Program-made: the position numbers and the translations under genes
Notes under the pieces: model-generated
Told to the model about the DNA's origin: nothing
The model's database searches: none
The model's input: the letters and a program-made list of their open reading frames with translations, nothing else
Part shown: one piece after another, positions 63,401-64,000 of the stretch
Position numbering within the stretch: the stretch's first letter is position 1
Layout of the letters: each line of letters opens with the position of its first letter
Assembly: GCA_965220235.1 (NCBI GenBank)
Contig: OZ244815.1
Coordinates: 2,294,001-2,358,000, forward strand
Origin: Bin55 sp965220235
GTDB lineage: Bacteria; Pseudomonadota; Gammaproteobacteria; Pseudomonadales; Azotimanducaceae
Direction of reading: 5' to 3'
DNA length: 64,000 nt

Positions 63401-64000
63401 CTCATATGAGCGTTCAGTGTTGGTGGATGGACACTACGGCTCATCGAGTACATACGACCCATCCGTCCATGCAAAAGACACGGATAACGGCAATCCCACC
63501 GACGAGAACGACTACCAGAAGAACGAAGGAAGAAATCAAGGCATGGTCTATTCCGTCGTTGGTAGTTCTTCCAAGAATCAGGGGGGTCTCTCACAACACG
63601 CCATCATGACTTCCTGGGTGAACATCGAAGGTTCGATGATCATCGACGTCAGTGACAATCAACTCGACGGAACTTTCGTTGATCGAGATGGTGTTGTACA
63701 CGATCAATTTCGAATCATAAAGACGTTTGAAAGGGTTCCTACAGAAACAGATTCAGACGGCGATGGAATCGAAAATGACGATGACAATTGTCCTAACGTC
63801 GCGAATGAGGATCAACTGGACACGGATTCTGATGGCGTCGGTGATGCCTGTGACGAGGACGACGACAACGACGGTGTACCCGACGATCAAGACGCATATC
63901 CACTAGATGCGTCGGCGAGTATCGACGAAACGCCGCCTGAAATCAGTGGCGACGACATTACATTAGAAGGTAATGCACCTGGTGGTGTTCGATTGACATC
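60486..64000 (+). CDS. TPR protein joined in frame to a purple-acid-phosphatase-like protein (3' truncated); probably two genes
   Basis: One frame stays open from ATG 60486 to the window end. Part 1 (60486 to about 61370): signal peptide (GLLCWFSVTSTALG) and TPR-like repeats (NPDHVASLLERADIYRRHRD, TVFFLTGLTLLEQGKFNEAE). Part 2 (from about 61384): a second signal peptide TLLIVVLLSVSLVFAASVANA, two similar beta-sandwich modules (about 61480-61930 and 61975-62420, each with FDDSxW and RDDGAVVYLNGTE), a fibronectin-like domain, and a metallophosphatase with GDSG, GDNAYN, GNHEFG, HHPPY and GHSHSYERS. Thrombospondin type 3 calcium repeats (DSDGDGIENDDDNCP) follow. An internal cleavable signal after an exported domain makes the fusion unlikely; the join is at a C9 run. 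Confidence 0.82.
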   Translation, partial: MNYRLSALRWVVSRSIAKIGLLCWFSVTSTALGHGDTHEQIEVLSASLKRNPDHVASLLERADIYRRHRDFDEALEDLNRVRLLSPTNNTVFFLTGLTLLEQGKFNEAETALQIYIDRSPSSPRGHLALAKVFTQQKRHLNAAQEYELAIENHSTPTPDHYLARAHAYKEAGKPYLSRALEGLEEGIALIGPLLTFQRLAIEIEIVQGNHQSAIDRVDLILQNVDRKETWLVRKAKVLSSIGRKEEAKQQFLLAERSIESLPKRMRTSPATLALKETIQESLNRDIREEDVQDEPDTPPHKKTLLIVVLLSVSLVFAASVANAEELIARGSTWLYMDDGSDLGTAWRATDYDDSDWESGPAQLGFGDGDEATTLASGHITYYFRQHFTLEDTENIAGLSLSILRDDGAVVYLNGTEVYRTNMPDGTITANTTAPAAVETNEFFLHEFDSSALQQGNNVVAVEVHQNSLQSSDVSFDFSLETTDTEPGANTIVEIGSTWSYLDDGSDQGTTWRETNFDDSNWASGPAELGFGEGDEATTLTSGHITYYFRHKFNIDDLDAIVGFGLRLKRDDGAVVYLNGTEIARSNLSGDVTSTTLAENASDDGQNFHRFQVTKDSAVLGENTLAVEVHQVSLTSSDLSFDLSLAWIGEDESPEVVRGPYLQMGTPSSMIVRWRTDGFTDTKLSYGLAVDDLTETIANESLTTEHEVLISNLDSNTKYFYEIGNSNMTFAGNDSDHFFKTSPPKGSDDPVRIWVIGDSGQCAIDNQGCMDVNAVMEEYLEWSSENRDVQADIILMLGDNAYNDGTDSEHTRGLFEPLAKVLRNHVLWPAPGNHEFGASDSPSQSGPYYEAFTLPKSAEAGGVASGTEAYYSFDYGNVHFVALDSHDTDRSAPDNPTTNICPDSGEGGAMYSWLCEDLAATSQDWIFTFWHHPPYTKGSHDSDAETQLIEMRQRFNPVIEYFGTDLNLTGHSHSYERSVLVDGHYGSSSTYDPSVHAKDTDNGNPTDENDYQKNEGRNQGMVYSVVGSSSKNQGGLSQHAIMTSWVNIEGSMIIDVSDNQLDGTFVDRDGVVHDQFRIIKTFERVPTETDSDGDGIENDDDNCPNVANEDQLDTDSDGVGDACDEDDDNDGVPDDQDAYPLDASASIDETPPEISGDDITLEGNAPGGVRLT
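61363..61440 (+). other. Probable start and signal peptide of the separate phosphatase gene
   Basis: ATG at 61363 is out of frame with the phosphatase when the tract has nine Cs, and then reads MNPTPPPIRKLCS and stops. With ten (or seven) Cs it reads MNPTPPPHKKTLLIV and continues into VLLSVSLVFAASVANA, a normal Sec signal with lysines, hydrophobic core and A-x-A site. The TPR frame would then end at the TAA right after the tract, giving a short gene overlap. Confidence 0.6.
61375..61383 (+). repeat. Homopolymeric C9 tract at the TPR/phosphatase junction
   Basis: Nine consecutive cytosines after GACA. Such tracts mutate in length by slippage during replication and are also prone to sequencing error. 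Each length class gives a different outcome: 9 fuses the frames; 10 or 7 separates them into overlapping genes; 8 ends the TPR frame at TAG and stops the ATG-61363 frame at once, so the phosphatase loses its start. Confidence 0.85.

Noticed and set aside
60486..64000. A genuine single TPR-phosphatase fusion protein
   Set aside because: An intact signal peptide with an A-x-A site lies in the middle, directly after a C9 run, and alternative tract lengths give two normal overlapping genes. Kept as one open frame in the feature list but not believed to be the native arrangement.

Overview
The window looks like a chromosomal segment of a Gram-negative proteobacterium, most likely a free-living gammaproteobacterium. 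Evidence: a two-permease LolC-LolD-LolE set, glutaminyl-tRNA synthetase, a four-subunit cbb3 oxidase, and many small catabolic enzymes. Base composition is moderate. No rRNA, tRNA or CRISPR array was seen. The taxonomic call is inference from gene content only.

Layout. 1-3832: the 3' end of lon, a small nuclease-fold-like protein, an intergenic array of 20-bp repeats, a small beta-rich protein, a GST-like protein and a VOC protein. 3944-15352 (minus strand): an operon for stepwise demethylation of methylated glycines through tetrahydrofolate. It encodes a GcvT/DmdA-like methyltransferase, a MetF-like reductase, a dimethylglycine-dehydrogenase-like flavoprotein, and sarcosine oxidase beta, delta and an alpha-gamma fusion. 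A 1400-bp IS256-family element with 9-bp target duplications splits the dimethylglycine dehydrogenase gene. 15561-23453: an accessory block with a DUF4143 ATPase, a frameshifted PD-(D/E)XK nuclease, a DUF2779 (Cas4-like plus exonuclease-like) protein, a WYL regulator, a tandem-AAA ATPase and an orphan ribbon-helix-helix antitoxin-like protein.

23546-32778 (minus): ccoNOQP preceded by a YIP1-like membrane protein, a crotonase, a membrane protein with a channel-like C-terminus, a DM13 protein, a POT peptide transporter and a PLP lyase with no standard start codon. 32822-42989: glnS, a transglutaminase-like protein, a zinc-free MDR reductase, a two-gene ABC exporter with asymmetric nucleotide sites, a small unknown and an ankyrin protein. 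43018-49512 (minus): a Tat-type split-barrel-like protein, two phytanoyl-CoA-dioxygenase-like enzymes, a second ankyrin protein, a BNR-repeat protein and an NhaC antiporter. 49787-58458: DUF2062, lolCDE, apbE, a dicarboxylate/glutamate symporter, a second crotonase and a gamma-glutamyltransferase-like protein. 58522-64000: a second DUF4143 ATPase with a 36-bp palindrome in front of it, a gene-poor stretch, and a reading frame running off the window that joins a TPR protein to a secreted purple-acid-phosphatase-like protein across a run of nine cytosines.

Main points for follow-up: (1) the C9 tract, where a change in length would separate the two proteins into translationally overlapping genes; (2) two DUF4143 ATPases, each with an unrelated palindrome at its start; (3) the SoxA-SoxG fusion and the clean IS insertion in its operon; (4) the 20-bp-spaced repeats at 1270-1380; (5) a nuclease gene broken at a T-run inside a defence-like block.
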